Shown: positions 8,400-16,692 of the stretch, piece by piece
Layout: each line of letters starts with the position of its first letter
Numbering within the stretch: the stretch's first letter is position 1
NCBI GenBank assembly: GCA_028293765.1
Contig: JAQGOG010000060.1
Span: 1 to 55,355 of the forward strand
Reading direction: 5' to 3'
Source: Gammaproteobacteria bacterium
Lineage (GTDB): Bacteria > Pseudomonadota > Gammaproteobacteria > Steroidobacterales > Steroidobacteraceae
DNA length: 55,355 bases
Notes under the pieces: model-generated
Told to the model about the DNA's origin: nothing
Databases searched by the model: none
Seen by the model: the letters and a program-made list of their open reading frames with translations, nothing else
Translations under genes and position numbers: made by a program

Positions 8400-9305
8400 A
8401 TGGATCTGCCGGACGCTTTCCTAGCGCTTTCACTCGAGGAACTTCAGGCCTACCAGGCCCGGAGGCAGGAGGAAAACCTGCAGCTGGACTTCAAGCTGCT
8501 GAATGAATCAAACATGGTGCGGGGTGACGATAAGCGGCACCTCGCGCAGATGCTGTCCGCATTCGCCAACTCAAGCGGCGGCCTAATTATCTGGGGCGTG
8601 GATGCAAGACCCAATGACGATGGGGTTGATTGCGCATCAGCCTTACAAGCAATCCCGAAACTCTCACTGCTGCTAACGCGGCTGAACGAGCTTGATGGCG
8701 TGGCTGTAAATCCCATCGTTAGCGGCGTGAAGCACCGGATCATCCCCGCCGCACCCGGTAGCGACAGCGGATTCGCAGTGACGCTGGTGCCCGAAAGCGA
8801 CGCGGGGCCACACATGGCCAAGATGGGCGAGGACAGGTACTACAAACGCAGCGGACACAAGCGGTACAGGATGGAGCACTTCGATATTGCCGACATGTTC
8901 GGGCGTCGTGCGCGGCCCAAGCTTGAATTGACTGCGCGGCCGCGCTCCAATGGTACTGAAATCATCTTTGGACTGAAGAACACCGGGCGCGGGGTGGCGC
9001 GCGCCCCGTATCTGGCGATCAGCGCTCGGCTTCCATTCCGGCGCAGCCCCTACGGAATCGACGGTAATCGGAATGAGGGCATCAAAATGCTGGTGGCAGA
9101 CAACCCCGGGCCGCCGTGGCGCTATCCTGCAACGGCAGATGTCGTCATCCACCCCGGCGTCACGCTGGAGATCGGGTGCCTCACGAGCGAAAACAACGCA
9201 ACGCCGGCACCAGCGGAAGGCGTGCAGATTGCTTACTCAATCGCCTCCGAGAGCATGCAGCTGCTAGAGGGAACACACTTGGTGCCCGCTACGGACCTGC
9301 GGTGA
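8400..9305 (+). CDS. AlbA_2 (Schlafen-type) domain protein
   Basis: Residues 15-165 form an AlbA_2/Schlafen-like putative nucleic-acid-binding domain. The evidence is the early LQLDFKLLNE, the signature HLAQMLSAFANSSGGLIIWG at about 47-66, and RYYKRSGHKRYRMEHFDIADMF at its end. The remaining 130 residues look like a beta-rich module (LELTARPRSNGTEIIFGLKN, YLAISARLPF) that could sense a ligand. Relatives occur as stand-alone proteins and as parts of anti-phage or toxin-like systems; some Schlafen proteins cleave tRNA or rRNA. The ATG start has GGGAG nine bases upstream. It is the last gene of the four-gene cassette and the only one with a recognisable nucleic-acid domain, so it is the likely effector. 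Confidence 0.8.
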   Translation: MDLPDAFLALSLEELQAYQARRQEENLQLDFKLLNESNMVRGDDKRHLAQMLSAFANSSGGLIIWGVDARPNDDGVDCASALQAIPKLSLLLTRLNELDGVAVNPIVSGVKHRIIPAAPGSDSGFAVTLVPESDAGPHMAKMGEDRYYKRSGHKRYRMEHFDIADMFGRRARPKLELTARPRSNGTEIIFGLKNTGRGVARAPYLAISARLPFRRSPYGIDGNRNEGIKMLVADNPGPPWRYPATADVVIHPGVTLEIGCLTSENNATPAPAEGVQIAYSIASESMQLLEGTHLVPATDLR

Positions 9306-9574
9306 GTCGGATGCTCTGCGGATGCGTTCAAGCGGCAGGGTGTGGCATGCCGCGCTCGACACCGAAGCTGAACATCTGCGCGAGGACGGCGGCGGCCCGG
9401 TTCGCCATGACCGGGTGCGCCGCAATCCACGATCTTATCTAGCGACAGCACGCTGTCGCGGCACGTGATGGCATTGGCCGGGCGATGCCGTCAAGCAACA
9501 CGGACAGATGGCCGCCCACGACGCAAAGCGGTCCAGCGAGCGCTGGGGATTTATAGTGACTTAAAGGTGCGTCT

Positions 9575-9895
9575 TTAAGCGTTCGCTTCGCGCAAAGCCT
9601 CCTCAAATTCCGGCCGGTTTGCGACCACTACCGGCGTCTCTTTCGGATCGTCGACACGATCGGCGATATCCAGCCGGAGCCTTTTGTTGAAGTAGTACAG
9701 CAGAGCCCGCCGGACGGGAATGCGCACTTCTCCATTCTTCATGTTGTAGTCAAGTGCAACGGTCTCTTGCTGGCTCTTCGACAATTTTGGATTGGGTATC
9801 AGCGACACATCGAAAAACGACACCCACTGACAATCGAGAAATACCTCAAAAGCATCCTGCTGCTCCATCGAATCAAGGCAACCGATCTGCGGCAC
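9575..9895 (-). CDS. Hypothetical protein, 106 aa
   Basis: This minus-strand frame is in a slightly AT-richer patch and has a plausible composition. Segments such as ALDYNMKNGEVRIPVRRALL and RLRLDIADRVDDPKETPVVV read like a folded alpha/beta protein, and it ends in EFEEALREANA. No family is recognised and no ribosome-binding site is obvious. On the opposite strand, coding-like sequence begins within it near 9850, so one of the two is probably a shadow or a remnant. Confidence 0.35.
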   Translation of the reverse strand: MPQIGCLDSMEQQDAFEVFLDCQWVSFFDVSLIPNPKLSKSQQETVALDYNMKNGEVRIPVRRALLYYFNKRLRLDIADRVDDPKETPVVVANRPEFEEALREANA

Positions 9896-9959
9896 GACAT
9901 CGATGCGGCGCTGAAGCGCGTGGAGTCAGGCATCCATTGCCGCTGCGTCTCACTCAGCC

Positions 9960-10206
9960 CAGCCGCGAGTTGATCGGGCACCTGAATCGTTTCGGCCAAT
10001 TCCGCTACCTGGAGGTTTCATACTATGTGAGGGGATTCGAGGTCGTCGCGCTCGACCACGTGGTTTGGGAGCTGCGGCGCTATTGCCAACCGCTGAATGT
10101 AATAGCAAAACTGCCGGACGGTTCAGAGAGGCCACTTCGGGTCGGCGTCGGCACAAATAACCCGGCAGACCTGGTTTACCACAGTGCGCTTGCATTGCGC
10201 CGAGGC
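9960..10206 (+). pseudogene. Possible gene remnant
   Basis: The plus strand carries protein-like sequence here, with LNRFGQFRYLEVSYYVRGFE and then VALDHVVWELRRYCQPLNVI, more convincing than the minus-strand frame. A neighbouring plus frame just upstream (HRIKATDLRHDIDAALKRVE, near 9870) would join it with a frameshift. The downstream end runs into the oppositely oriented dehydrogenase gene. It could be the tail of a broken gene of unknown family. Confidence 0.25.
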
Positions 10207-10212
10207 GCAGAA

Positions 10213-11202
10213 TCATTGCGGTTGGCCGCGCCCCGAGAGCACCTCCGGATTGACCACATTGATTGGAGCCCCTATCGCGTAGGCGTTGATCTGGTCGAAC
10301 ACATCGGAAAACTGCAGATCCCACTCCTCGCCGGTCACATAACCGATGTGTGGTGTGCAGATGACATTGTCCATGTGAAGTAGAGGATGCCGCGAATTGA
10401 GCAGCGGTTCCTCTTCATAGACGTCTACGGCCGCCATACCGGGTCTTCCGGCCTCAAGTGCTGAGACCAATGCACCGGGCTCGATCAACGCTTCCCGGCT
10501 CGTGTTGACGATCAGCGCCGATGGTTTCATGTGTGCGAGATCCAATGCGCCAACGGTGTGTCGCGTGGCTTCGACGAGCCGCATGTGCAGGGAGATGATG
10601 TCGCATGTCTCGAAGAAGTGCTGTTTGCTCTCGGACACGGCCCAACCTTCGGCCTGCGCCTTTGCTCGTGACGCTTCTCTCGCCCAAATCAGCACGTTCA
10701 TACCAAAGGCACGACCATATCCAGCGACAGCCTTGCCGATACGCCCGTAACCGAAGATGCCCAGCACCTTCTCGCGCAAGGTCGTGCCGACACCCACCTG
10801 CCAACGCCCGGCCTGCAGCGATTGCATTTGCTGCGGTATCTGGCGCGCCGCAGCAAGTATGAGTCCAAAAGTCAGTTCTGCGGTTGCGTACGAGGGCGTA
10901 CCAGGGTGCTGACTCGACGAGACGACGACACCGAGTCGAGTACATGTGTCGACGTCAATGTGCGGATAGACGCTGCGTTGGCTGATGAGTTTGAGATGGG
11001 GTAGTCGCTCGAGAAGCGGTGTCCGAATCTTCGTGCGCTCGCGGATCAGGACCAGGGCTTCGGTGTCATGCAGTCTTTGCGAAAGTCGGTCGATATCCTC
11101 AACGTGATCGTTCCAGACGGTAACGTTGTGGCCTTCCAGCTTGCCAAAGCACGGCAGAGTTCGCAACGTGTCAAAGTAGTCGTCCAGAATCGAAACTCTC
11201 AT
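10213..11202 (-). CDS. D-2-hydroxyacid dehydrogenase family protein
   Basis: NAD-dependent oxidoreductase of the D-isomer 2-hydroxyacid dehydrogenase family, which interconverts 2-keto and D-2-hydroxy acids. The Rossmann motif GYGRIG is at residues 151-156, and the catalytic triad is visible as R236 (NTSREAL), E265 (DVYEEEP) and H285 (CTPHIGY). The 329-residue length is normal. Its start overlaps the stop of the upstream small gene (11199-11450) by four bases, so the two are translationally coupled. The exact substrate cannot be read from sequence. In this catabolic neighbourhood it might reduce or oxidise a keto acid released by aldol cleavage, but no gene links it directly. Confidence 0.9.
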   Translation of the reverse strand: MRVSILDDYFDTLRTLPCFGKLEGHNVTVWNDHVEDIDRLSQRLHDTEALVLIRERTKIRTPLLERLPHLKLISQRSVYPHIDVDTCTRLGVVVSSSQHPGTPSYATAELTFGLILAAARQIPQQMQSLQAGRWQVGVGTTLREKVLGIFGYGRIGKAVAGYGRAFGMNVLIWAREASRAKAQAEGWAVSESKQHFFETCDIISLHMRLVEATRHTVGALDLAHMKPSALIVNTSREALIEPGALVSALEAGRPGMAAVDVYEEEPLLNSRHPLLHMDNVICTPHIGYVTGEEWDLQFSDVFDQINAYAIGAPINVVNPEVLSGRGQPQ

Positions 11203-11450
11203 CGCGCTCCCTGAGTCGACTTCGTCGCAGCAAGCTCTTTCGTTGACAAGAATATCTTACCGGCGTCGCTCAAAATCACCTTCCCGGTACCGGGTTCGTG
11301 GTCAATCAATCCATCAAGGCAAGCGTCTTCCCAAATCGATAAACGGGGGCAGGACGTACGCCACGCCTCCATTAGCTCTGCATAGTCGCGCGGGCGGACA
11401 GCGATCCATTCGAGCATCTGCCGTCTGAGAGCGGTGGTCGTCGCAGTCAT
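11199..11450 (-). CDS. Small winged-helix-like protein
   Basis: From the ATG at 11450, which has AAAGG about eight bases upstream, the 83-residue product has a helical N-terminus ([20 protein letters not shown]) followed by [20 protein letters not shown] and a beta-hairpin-like [11 protein letters not shown]. This is the shape of a minimal winged-helix domain. Similar small proteins occur upstream of catabolic dehydrogenases without assigned function. An upstream in-frame ATG at 11531 would add 27 residues that do not look conserved. It overlaps the dehydrogenase start by four bases and is the operon's first gene, so it may be a local regulator. Confidence 0.65.
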   Translation of the reverse strand: MTATTTALRRQMLEWIAVRPRDYAELMEAWRTSCPRLSIWEDACLDGLIDHEPGTGKVILSDAGKIFLSTKELAATKSTQGAR

Positions 11451-11747
11451 AGCGTGGACCTTTAGATCGTTCCCTCGCAGAAGAGGCACGTGAGATTCTT
11501 GCATAATTGCCAATAGCAAGCACGCGCACAAGTTAGCGAGTCCGAAGCCGGATTGCCGGCCGGTCGGTCGGTCGCCGTAATGAGCAGCACGCGCGCTGGC
11601 TGTTACACGATATTCGGCGCTGCCGTAGACTAGAGTCGGCCTGAAATGCGGTTGAACAGGAATCTAGTCCGCGCTCGCCCGCGATCGTTGCGGATAAGGT
11701 TCCCTGCCCGCATAAGCAGGGCCAGGTCACGGGCCGCGCTGCGGTGT

Positions 11748-11960
11748 TCAGTTCGCGTCCGCGTAGACCTTGATCAGGTCGGTGAGAAAATCTCTTCCCA
11801 CAAACACTGAACGTATGCTGCGGCGCTCGTTGAGGCCGTGCGCGCCTTTGCCTTCGGGATCTCCCCAGCCGCCGGTACGCACGCCTTCGAGCCTGCCATC
11901 GGTTGGCGCCTCAATCCCCGGCCAGCGGCGGATTGGGTCGCGCCCGCAATCCCCTGCGCC
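11748..11960 (-). pseudogene. Possible M20-type metallopeptidase C-terminal remnant
   Basis: The last roughly 65 codons of a minus-strand frame read like the C-terminus of an M20/ArgE-type hydrolase: GGWGDPEGKGAHGLNERRSI and then GRDFLTDLIKVYADAN. In M20 enzymes a conserved HxxNE-like motif near the end carries a metal-binding glutamate. The rest of a roughly 400-residue enzyme is missing, and the upstream frame is not protein-like. The assignment rests on this short block only. Confidence 0.35.
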
Positions 11961-12129
11961 ACCTCTGGATCTTTGCATTGATAGGGTTTGCATTGGGCAC
12001 CGCCGGCGCAATTGCCACCATTCCCATGAATCTCGCCCCGCATGGTACCCGATGCTGCTGGCGGTCAGTGCCTTCCCATGCACCTGGTTTGGTTGGGTGC
12101 TATATCGAGCGCAGCATGTTGGAGTATGA
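11955..12129 (+). pseudogene. Frameshifted two-helix membrane protein remnant
   Basis: One plus frame encodes LWIFALIGFALGTAGAIATI followed by PMNLAPHGT. An adjacent frame takes over with WYPMLLAVSAFPCTWFGWVL and then YRAQHVGV before a stop. Together they make a consistent small protein with two transmembrane helices joined by a short loop, which implies a frameshift near 12040. No start with a ribosome-binding site is seen upstream. Family unknown. Confidence 0.35.
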
Positions 12130-12447
12130 GTTACCAGGCTTTGCATCCGACCGAGGTTACGAATGACCGGAGGCATACCCGAGCGTTAGGCCCGGTCGCG
12201 GATGGTCCCTGAGTCGGCAACGCGTCCCCTTCAGTGGCGTGGAACGGCTGCTTTCGGGCGGCGCGCCGAGCCGACTGATCGACCGGTTCTGTTGGCCGGC
12301 GCTGCCGCCGGACGGACGAGTGCTGTCGACCCTTACCTGGCTGTGGAAATGCTCATTAGCAGACGTTCCCAAACGAGCAAAGCGGCCTGCCGACGGCTCC
12401 GGGCGACACAAGACGACCGGCTGAGCTCGAAATAATCCATCGCCAGG
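12130..12447. other. Intergenic stretch without a supported gene
   Basis: Only GC-driven open frames are visible here. No domain, repeat or strong hairpin was recognised. Confidence 0.4.
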
Positions 12448-12620
12448 TCAGCTTGGTTTGAAGCAAGCACGAGGATCAACCTGGCTGAGATCGACGGCGT
12501 CGATTTCTGCCCGTGTGGCTTGAACGGACAATAGGCAGCCGTGAACGCGTTTTCCGGTGGCGGGATCGAAGGCGTTCACCCAGCCGCTGCTCGGGCTCCG
12601 GACGATTTCCTCACCTGAGC
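12448..12620 (-). pseudogene. Unassigned coding-like remnant (secreted or propeller type)
   Basis: A minus-strand frame immediately after the cytochrome c gene contains SGWVNAFDPATGKRVHGC, which is reminiscent of a propeller strand of PQQ-type dehydrogenases. It then gives AEIDAVDLSQVDPRACFKPS before a stop. It lacks a start and a full domain. It may be the tail of a deleted gene; the match is to a short motif and could be coincidental. Confidence 0.25.
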
Positions 12621-12652
12621 GCGCAGCCGACGCGTGCGCCGGTGATTCGCGC

Positions 12653-13003
12653 TCAGTACGAGAGCGCCTTCAGCAATGGAATTTCCGACGCCGCCTTTCC
12701 CTTCGGAACGCTTTGTAGATACGCGAAGATCGCCGCAACATCGCTGTCGGGCATGACGACGGCGGAGTACAGGGGCATTCGCACTCGCGGTTTGCGCAGC
12801 TGCATGATGACCCCCTCATAGGGAATCGGCCCCGGCGCGAGACGCGGGCCCGCGCCGCCTTGGCCGTGTGTGCCGTGGCACTGGTCGCAGCCTGTCGCCG
12901 TGTAAAGCTGTTTGCCGCGTGCGACGTCGTTGGGTTTATCGGCAGCGAAAGCGCCCGTGGCTATCGCGCACACCAGAATCATGGGAACAAAGGCGAATTG
13001 CAT
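12653..13003 (-). CDS. Class I c-type cytochrome, exported
   Basis: The 116-residue precursor has a signal peptide ([16 protein letters not shown], cleavage expected after residue 20). A single haem c site CDQCH lies at residues 39-43, with a candidate distal methionine in RMPLYS and VVMPDSD. This is the layout of a small soluble mono-haem cytochrome c that accepts electrons in the periplasm. The start has GGGAG nine bases upstream and lies 15 bp after the thiamine-diphosphate enzyme gene, so the two are almost certainly co-transcribed. That pairing suggests the cytochrome is the electron acceptor of the exported enzyme. Confidence 0.9.
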   Translation of the reverse strand: MQFAFVPMILVCAIATGAFAADKPNDVARGKQLYTATGCDQCHGTHGQGGAGPRLAPGPIPYEGVIMQLRKPRVRMPLYSAVVMPDSDVAAIFAYLQSVPKGKAASEIPLLKALSY

Positions 13004-13018
13004 CGTGGCACTCCCGCG

Positions 13019-15019
13019 TTACCGACCCTGCGAAACCACATCCACCAGCGCCGGCTCGCCGCGCTTCACCGTCGCGATCGCGCGCTTCAGCGCCGGCCCA
13101 AGATCGCGCGGATTCTCGATGGGCCCTTCGCCGTGCAAGCCCAGGCTTTTCGCCATCATGGCGTAGTTGATGTTCGGATTGTCGATCGCACAGCCAATGT
13201 GCACTCGATCGATGCCTCGCTGCCGTCGGTTCGCAATGGCCTGAAGCTGCATGATCTCCGTGTGATAGCAGCGGTTGTTATGCACGATGTAGAGCAGCGG
13301 GATGCGCTCGTGCGCGGCGGTCCAGAGGATGCCTGGCCCGAACATGAGATCGCCGTCCCCAACGAAGCTCACACTGAGCCGCCCATATTTCTGGTTGGCG
13401 AGTGCGGCACCGAGTGTGGCGGGAGCGATGTAGCCGATGCCGGCAGCGCCCCATCCGCCGATGTATTGGTAGTGACGATCCGCAGTCCAAAGCTGCTGCG
13501 ACCAGCTACCCTGCATTCCAGACGGTGAAACGAGCGACCAGTCTTCATTTTTGATCTGCTCGTAAAGCTCCATGTACAGGCGCGCCGTGGAAATGGGGCT
13601 GTCGTCCCACCCATTTGCAGCGGCTTCCTTCGCCATCGCGAACTCTTCGCGATGCGCGTCGGCGAACGCTTTGCCCCGCGCTTCGCGCGCGGACTTGCGA
13701 CCCGAGGGCAACTGACGCCTTACCTCTTCGATCAGCATCGGCAGCGTGGCCTCCGCGTCTGCCTCCATTGCCAGATCGACCTCGGACGTGTACCGCTGCA
13801 GATCCTGGTAATTACCTTTCGGCATCAGCTCGACAGACGAGACGGTGATTCTCCTGGCGCCCGGCTTCAACGCCGACGACGTGTTGCCGCGAGCATCCAT
13901 GCGCGCAAAGAGGGTGAATGGATCCCCCGGCTCGAGGGCGAGCACGACATCCGCATCGCTCATCACCTGCCGCGAGCGACGGCTCTGATTCAGCGGATGG
14001 CGCCACGGGAAGTTCATGCGATTGCCGCTGTCGCAGACGGGCGCTTGCAGCGCTTCCGCTAGCTCTACGAGCAGCTTGAGACCTTCAGGCGTGCGAGCTG
14101 CCCGATCGGCATAGATCACGGGATTTTCGGCATTCGCTAACAGGCGCGCCACTTCCTTTACTGCGCCCTGCTCGCCTGCGGGTGGCGAGATGCGCGGAAG
14201 CTTGGGGATCGGAGGCGCTCGGTCTTTCCCGCCGGGGATCTCGTCCTCCTGCATGAGCGTGTCGACGGCCAGCAGCGTTGGGCCGTACGGCGGCGTCATC
14301 GCGAACTTCCACGCGCGAAAGGCAGACTCGCTGAAGTGCCGGAGCGAGCCAGGCGTGTCATCCCACTTCGTGAAGTCTCGGACCATCGCAGGGCCGTCGC
14401 TTGCGGCGTGCATCCAGTCGACCGCGTTGGGGCGACGTGCAGCGTCGATCCACGCGCCCACCATCATGAAGATGGGCACCCGATCCGCGTAGGCATTGTA
14501 GATCGCCATCGCGCCGTGTTGCAGGCCCACCGTCGTGTGCATCATGCACGCCATCGGTTTGCCTTCGATCTTCGAGTAGCCGTGGGACATCGCGACCGAC
14601 GCTTCTTCATGCATCGTCGTGATGAACCGGAGATTGGGCTGCGTGAGCATGCCGTAGTTGATCACCGCCTCGTGTATGCCCATGAAGGTGTTGCCAGGCG
14701 TAGCGGCGAAGTACTCGATGCCAAGGCTGCGCAGTACGTCGACCATGTAGTCGCCGCCGCAGCTTGAGTACGTGACGGATCGATCGCGAACGCTGCTTTC
14801 TTCAGAGCGAGGCGTCGCGCCCGCGGGACGCGGCAGACTCGCGTCAACTTTCGCGCCACCTGTTGAGGCCGCAGCCGACGAAGCTGAGCCCGGCAAGCCC
14901 TGTTCCGTCTGCGCACTGGCCACAGACGCCGCCGCAGCCACGCCGCCCAACGCCGCACCTTTTAAAAAGTGCCTGCGCCCGACGTGCGCTGCTTTCTCGC
15001 GATCTCCCGGTGCCGCCAT
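13019..15019 (-). CDS. Tat-exported thiamine-diphosphate-dependent enzyme
   Basis: A 666-residue member of the acetolactate synthase/pyruvate oxidase/benzoylformate decarboxylase superfamily. The N-terminus has a twin-arginine signal (GRRHFLKG at 14-21, hydrophobic stretch, AxA site near 36), so the folded enzyme should be moved to the periplasm. The catalytic glutamate of the pyrimidine domain is E138 (MHEEAS), and the diphosphate/metal motif runs from GDG at 554 to NN at 581-582. Substrate residues do not allow a specific name; decarboxylation of a 2-keto acid is expected. Tandem dyad repeats at 15101-15142 lie upstream, and a cytochrome c gene follows after 15 bp. Export of this enzyme class is unusual. 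Confidence 0.85.
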   Translation of the reverse strand: MAAPGDREKAAHVGRRHFLKGAALGGVAAAASVASAQTEQGLPGSASSAAASTGGAKVDASLPRPAGATPRSEESSVRDRSVTYSSCGGDYMVDVLRSLGIEYFAATPGNTFMGIHEAVINYGMLTQPNLRFITTMHEEASVAMSHGYSKIEGKPMACMMHTTVGLQHGAMAIYNAYADRVPIFMMVGAWIDAARRPNAVDWMHAASDGPAMVRDFTKWDDTPGSLRHFSESAFRAWKFAMTPPYGPTLLAVDTLMQEDEIPGGKDRAPPIPKLPRISPPAGEQGAVKEVARLLANAENPVIYADRAARTPEGLKLLVELAEALQAPVCDSGNRMNFPWRHPLNQSRRSRQVMSDADVVLALEPGDPFTLFARMDARGNTSSALKPGARRITVSSVELMPKGNYQDLQRYTSEVDLAMEADAEATLPMLIEEVRRQLPSGRKSAREARGKAFADAHREEFAMAKEAAANGWDDSPISTARLYMELYEQIKNEDWSLVSPSGMQGSWSQQLWTADRHYQYIGGWGAAGIGYIAPATLGAALANQKYGRLSVSFVGDGDLMFGPGILWTAAHERIPLLYIVHNNRCYHTEIMQLQAIANRRQRGIDRVHIGCAIDNPNINYAMMAKSLGLHGEGPIENPRDLGPALKRAIATVKRGEPALVDVVSQGR

Positions 15020-15100
15020 CGTTCATGCCCCCCTACAACAACGCGACGCGAACAGCCCGAGCACTCTACATGGGGCCGGCGTCACGAGATCGCGAAAGTC

Positions 15101-15142
15101 CCGTGAGAATCCATCACGTCACCGTGAGAATCCATCACGTCG
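15101..15142. promoter_or_regulatory. Tandem 21-bp dyad repeats, putative operator
   Basis: Two direct copies of a 21-bp unit (CCGTGAGAATCCATCACGTC plus one base) sit back to back and differ only in the last base. Each contains the inverted repeat CGTGA-N7-TCACG. They lie 82-123 bp upstream of the thiamine-diphosphate enzyme gene. Two dyads one repeat length (two helical turns) apart are a typical arrangement for cooperative binding of a dimeric regulator. The regulator is not identified. Confidence 0.55.
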
Positions 15143-15318
15143 CCTGAGCAACCCCGGGAGAAGTGAGCACCTTCGGAAGCGTCTCGAGAGACACGAGCGT
15201 CCCCGGCGACGTCCCTTCTGCAATATAGGCTGCCGCGCAGAGTGATCATCGTCTCGGCATGTACAGAATTGCGCGACGTCGAACTGGGCGGTCCGACGTC
15301 ACGCGACGCGCGGTCTGA

Positions 15319-15582
15319 TTACTTTGCGGGCGGCGGTCCACCCGGGCGCGGCATCTTGGCCATGGCGTCCTTGCATCCAGCGCTCAGCTTGTCGTCGTTC
15401 GCGCGCAGGCACTGGAAAATCTCACGGCCCTGCTTGCCGTCGCACAGGCTCTTCTCGTCGGTAGCGCATGCCTTGTGCGTCGCTTCGCGGGCGGCCAGAT
15501 GTTCCGGTGACGGAGGGTTCTGGGCTTGAGCAACCATCGCCCCCAGCAGCGACGTGGCAATGACAATCGCGGACAGTTTCAT
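15319..15582 (-). CDS. Small exported Cys-rich repeat protein
   Basis: From the ATG at 15582, with AGGGGA eight bases upstream, the product is 87 residues long. A signal peptide (AIVIATSLLGAMVAQA) is followed by a mature part with spaced cysteines in HKACATDEKSLC, FQCLRAND and SAGCKDAM. This spacing matches single Cys-rich GLG1/FGFR-type repeats found in short periplasmic proteins of proteobacteria. Function is unknown in bacteria. The tail is proline-rich (PRPGGPPPAK). It lies upstream of, and in the same direction as, the thiamine-diphosphate enzyme gene, but 299 bp away, so it has its own transcription unit. Confidence 0.8.
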   Translation of the reverse strand: MKLSAIVIATSLLGAMVAQAQNPPSPEHLAAREATHKACATDEKSLCDGKQGREIFQCLRANDDKLSAGCKDAMAKMPRPGGPPPAK

Positions 15583-15758
15583 GGCAAGTCCCCTCATTTT
15601 TATGGAAGTGTGCTGGCCGCTGCCCGCCCACTTCAACTGGGACGCACGGCTCGCGCCGGGGCCGATGATAGCAAACACGACACCAGCCTCCGTACGATGT
15701 TGGAAAGAGCAACCGCGTCCCGGTCAGACTCCCGAGCATCGCGGCGCCCCGGACTTCG

Positions 15759-16385
15759 TCAATGAACCGTCGCACGACTTCTCCTGGTCTGCCATTTCTT
15801 CTCTCCCGAACGGTGCCACCACATGAGCGCACCTGTGATGGACAAGACACCCGGCCCCAACCCGAGGACCGCCCACAGAATCTTGACCGAAAGCCCAAAA
15901 GCCCGCCCGAAATGCAGACGCACCACAGGCGCGACCACATCATCGCTCACCGCGCTGAACGCGTTAGGAAACGCAAAGTACAGCGCCGTCATCACCCAGA
16001 TCACTATAAAAATCAGAAGCCAGAACCCGAGCGCGTTGTGCAGCTCGCGGTTGAAGCGCCGCCCGCTCACCCGCGCGCGGATCGTGATACTCCGCAACCA
16101 GTAGCCGCGGCGCGGCCACCATAACACCAGTCCGGTGATGAGCATCAGCGCCACGGTCATGGCGCCGATTCCGTTCACCAGGAGGCCGGTACGCCCGCCA
16201 AGCAGGTGATCGTGGAACTCCGCCAGTCCGGTGACGAACGCCGGCTCACATCGCGACGGACAAAACGCCCGGTTCATCTCGAGGCGGAACACGATTGCGC
16301 TCCCCGAGAGGCAGATCGCCAGGATGTACAGCCCGCTGGCCAGGCCCGTCCACAGGTGCACCTGGAAAAGCGCCCTTCGCATCAT
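15759..16385 (-). CDS. PepSY-associated transmembrane protein
   Basis: The 208-residue membrane protein begins ALFQVHLWTGLASGLYILAI, the hallmark first helix of PepSY-associated TM proteins, with further helices GIGAMTVALMLITGLVLWWP, LHNALGFWLLIFIVIWVMTA and a final GALMWWH. Conserved histidines in QVHLWTG, ELHNALG and RLHFGRAFG could bind haem. Larger relatives act in iron/siderophore reduction or in flavin-linked electron transfer across the inner membrane. Its ATG overlaps the stop of the decayed PQQ-dehydrogenase fragment at 16382-16660 as ATGA, so it was once the second gene of an operon with that quinoprotein. Two adjacent ATGs make the exact start uncertain by one residue. Confidence 0.8.
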   Translation of the reverse strand: MMRRALFQVHLWTGLASGLYILAICLSGSAIVFRLEMNRAFCPSRCEPAFVTGLAEFHDHLLGGRTGLLVNGIGAMTVALMLITGLVLWWPRRGYWLRSITIRARVSGRRFNRELHNALGFWLLIFIVIWVMTALYFAFPNAFSAVSDDVVAPVVRLHFGRAFGLSVKILWAVLGLGPGVLSITGALMWWHRSGEKKWQTRRSRATVH

Positions 16386-16660
16386 TCCCCGTGATGGGCC
16401 GGTGTCGGCCCCGCGGCGGCCGGCGATGCGAACTGGGTCCGCGTGCCCTCCTTCACATCGAGCACGTAGAAGGATCCGTTGTTCGAGGCGTGCACCGCGA
16501 CGTGACGCTTCTGCACGTCGGTGGTCAGATCAGCCATCGTAATCTGTGCGGTATTGTCATAGTCCTAGCTGTCGCGCGGCGTCATCTGGTAATGCTACAC
16601 GTACTCGCCGGTGTTCGTCCGCAGCGCCACCATCGAGGACAGATAGAGATAGTTGTTACC
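16382..16660 (-). pseudogene. PQQ-dependent dehydrogenase, C-terminal fragment with two amber codons
   Basis: The minus-strand translation matches the propeller region of quinoprotein dehydrogenases: NNYLYLSSMVALRTNTGEYV, stop, HYQMTPRDS, stop, DYDNTAQITMADLTTD and then NNGSFYVLDVKEGT. Family members have Trp at both stop positions (EYVWHYQ and DxWDY). Here both TGG codons are TAG, at 16595-16597 and 16565-16567. The N-terminal two thirds of the roughly 600-residue enzyme are absent. The reading frame after the stops is otherwise intact to the terminal TGA, which overlaps the start of the PepSY gene. Confidence 0.75.
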
Positions 16661-16692
16661 TGCTCGTAGGCCAACTTGAGGGGGATGCTCGT

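Noticed and set aside
10213-10383. Plus-strand frame extending from 9754 into the dehydrogenase gene
   Set aside because: Beyond about 10206 it is antisense to the conserved C-terminus of the dehydrogenase; only the upstream part looks protein-like.
12448-12620. Calling the remnant after cytochrome c a second PQQ dehydrogenase
   Set aside because: Only one short propeller-like motif (WVNAFDPATGK) supports it; listed as unassigned instead.
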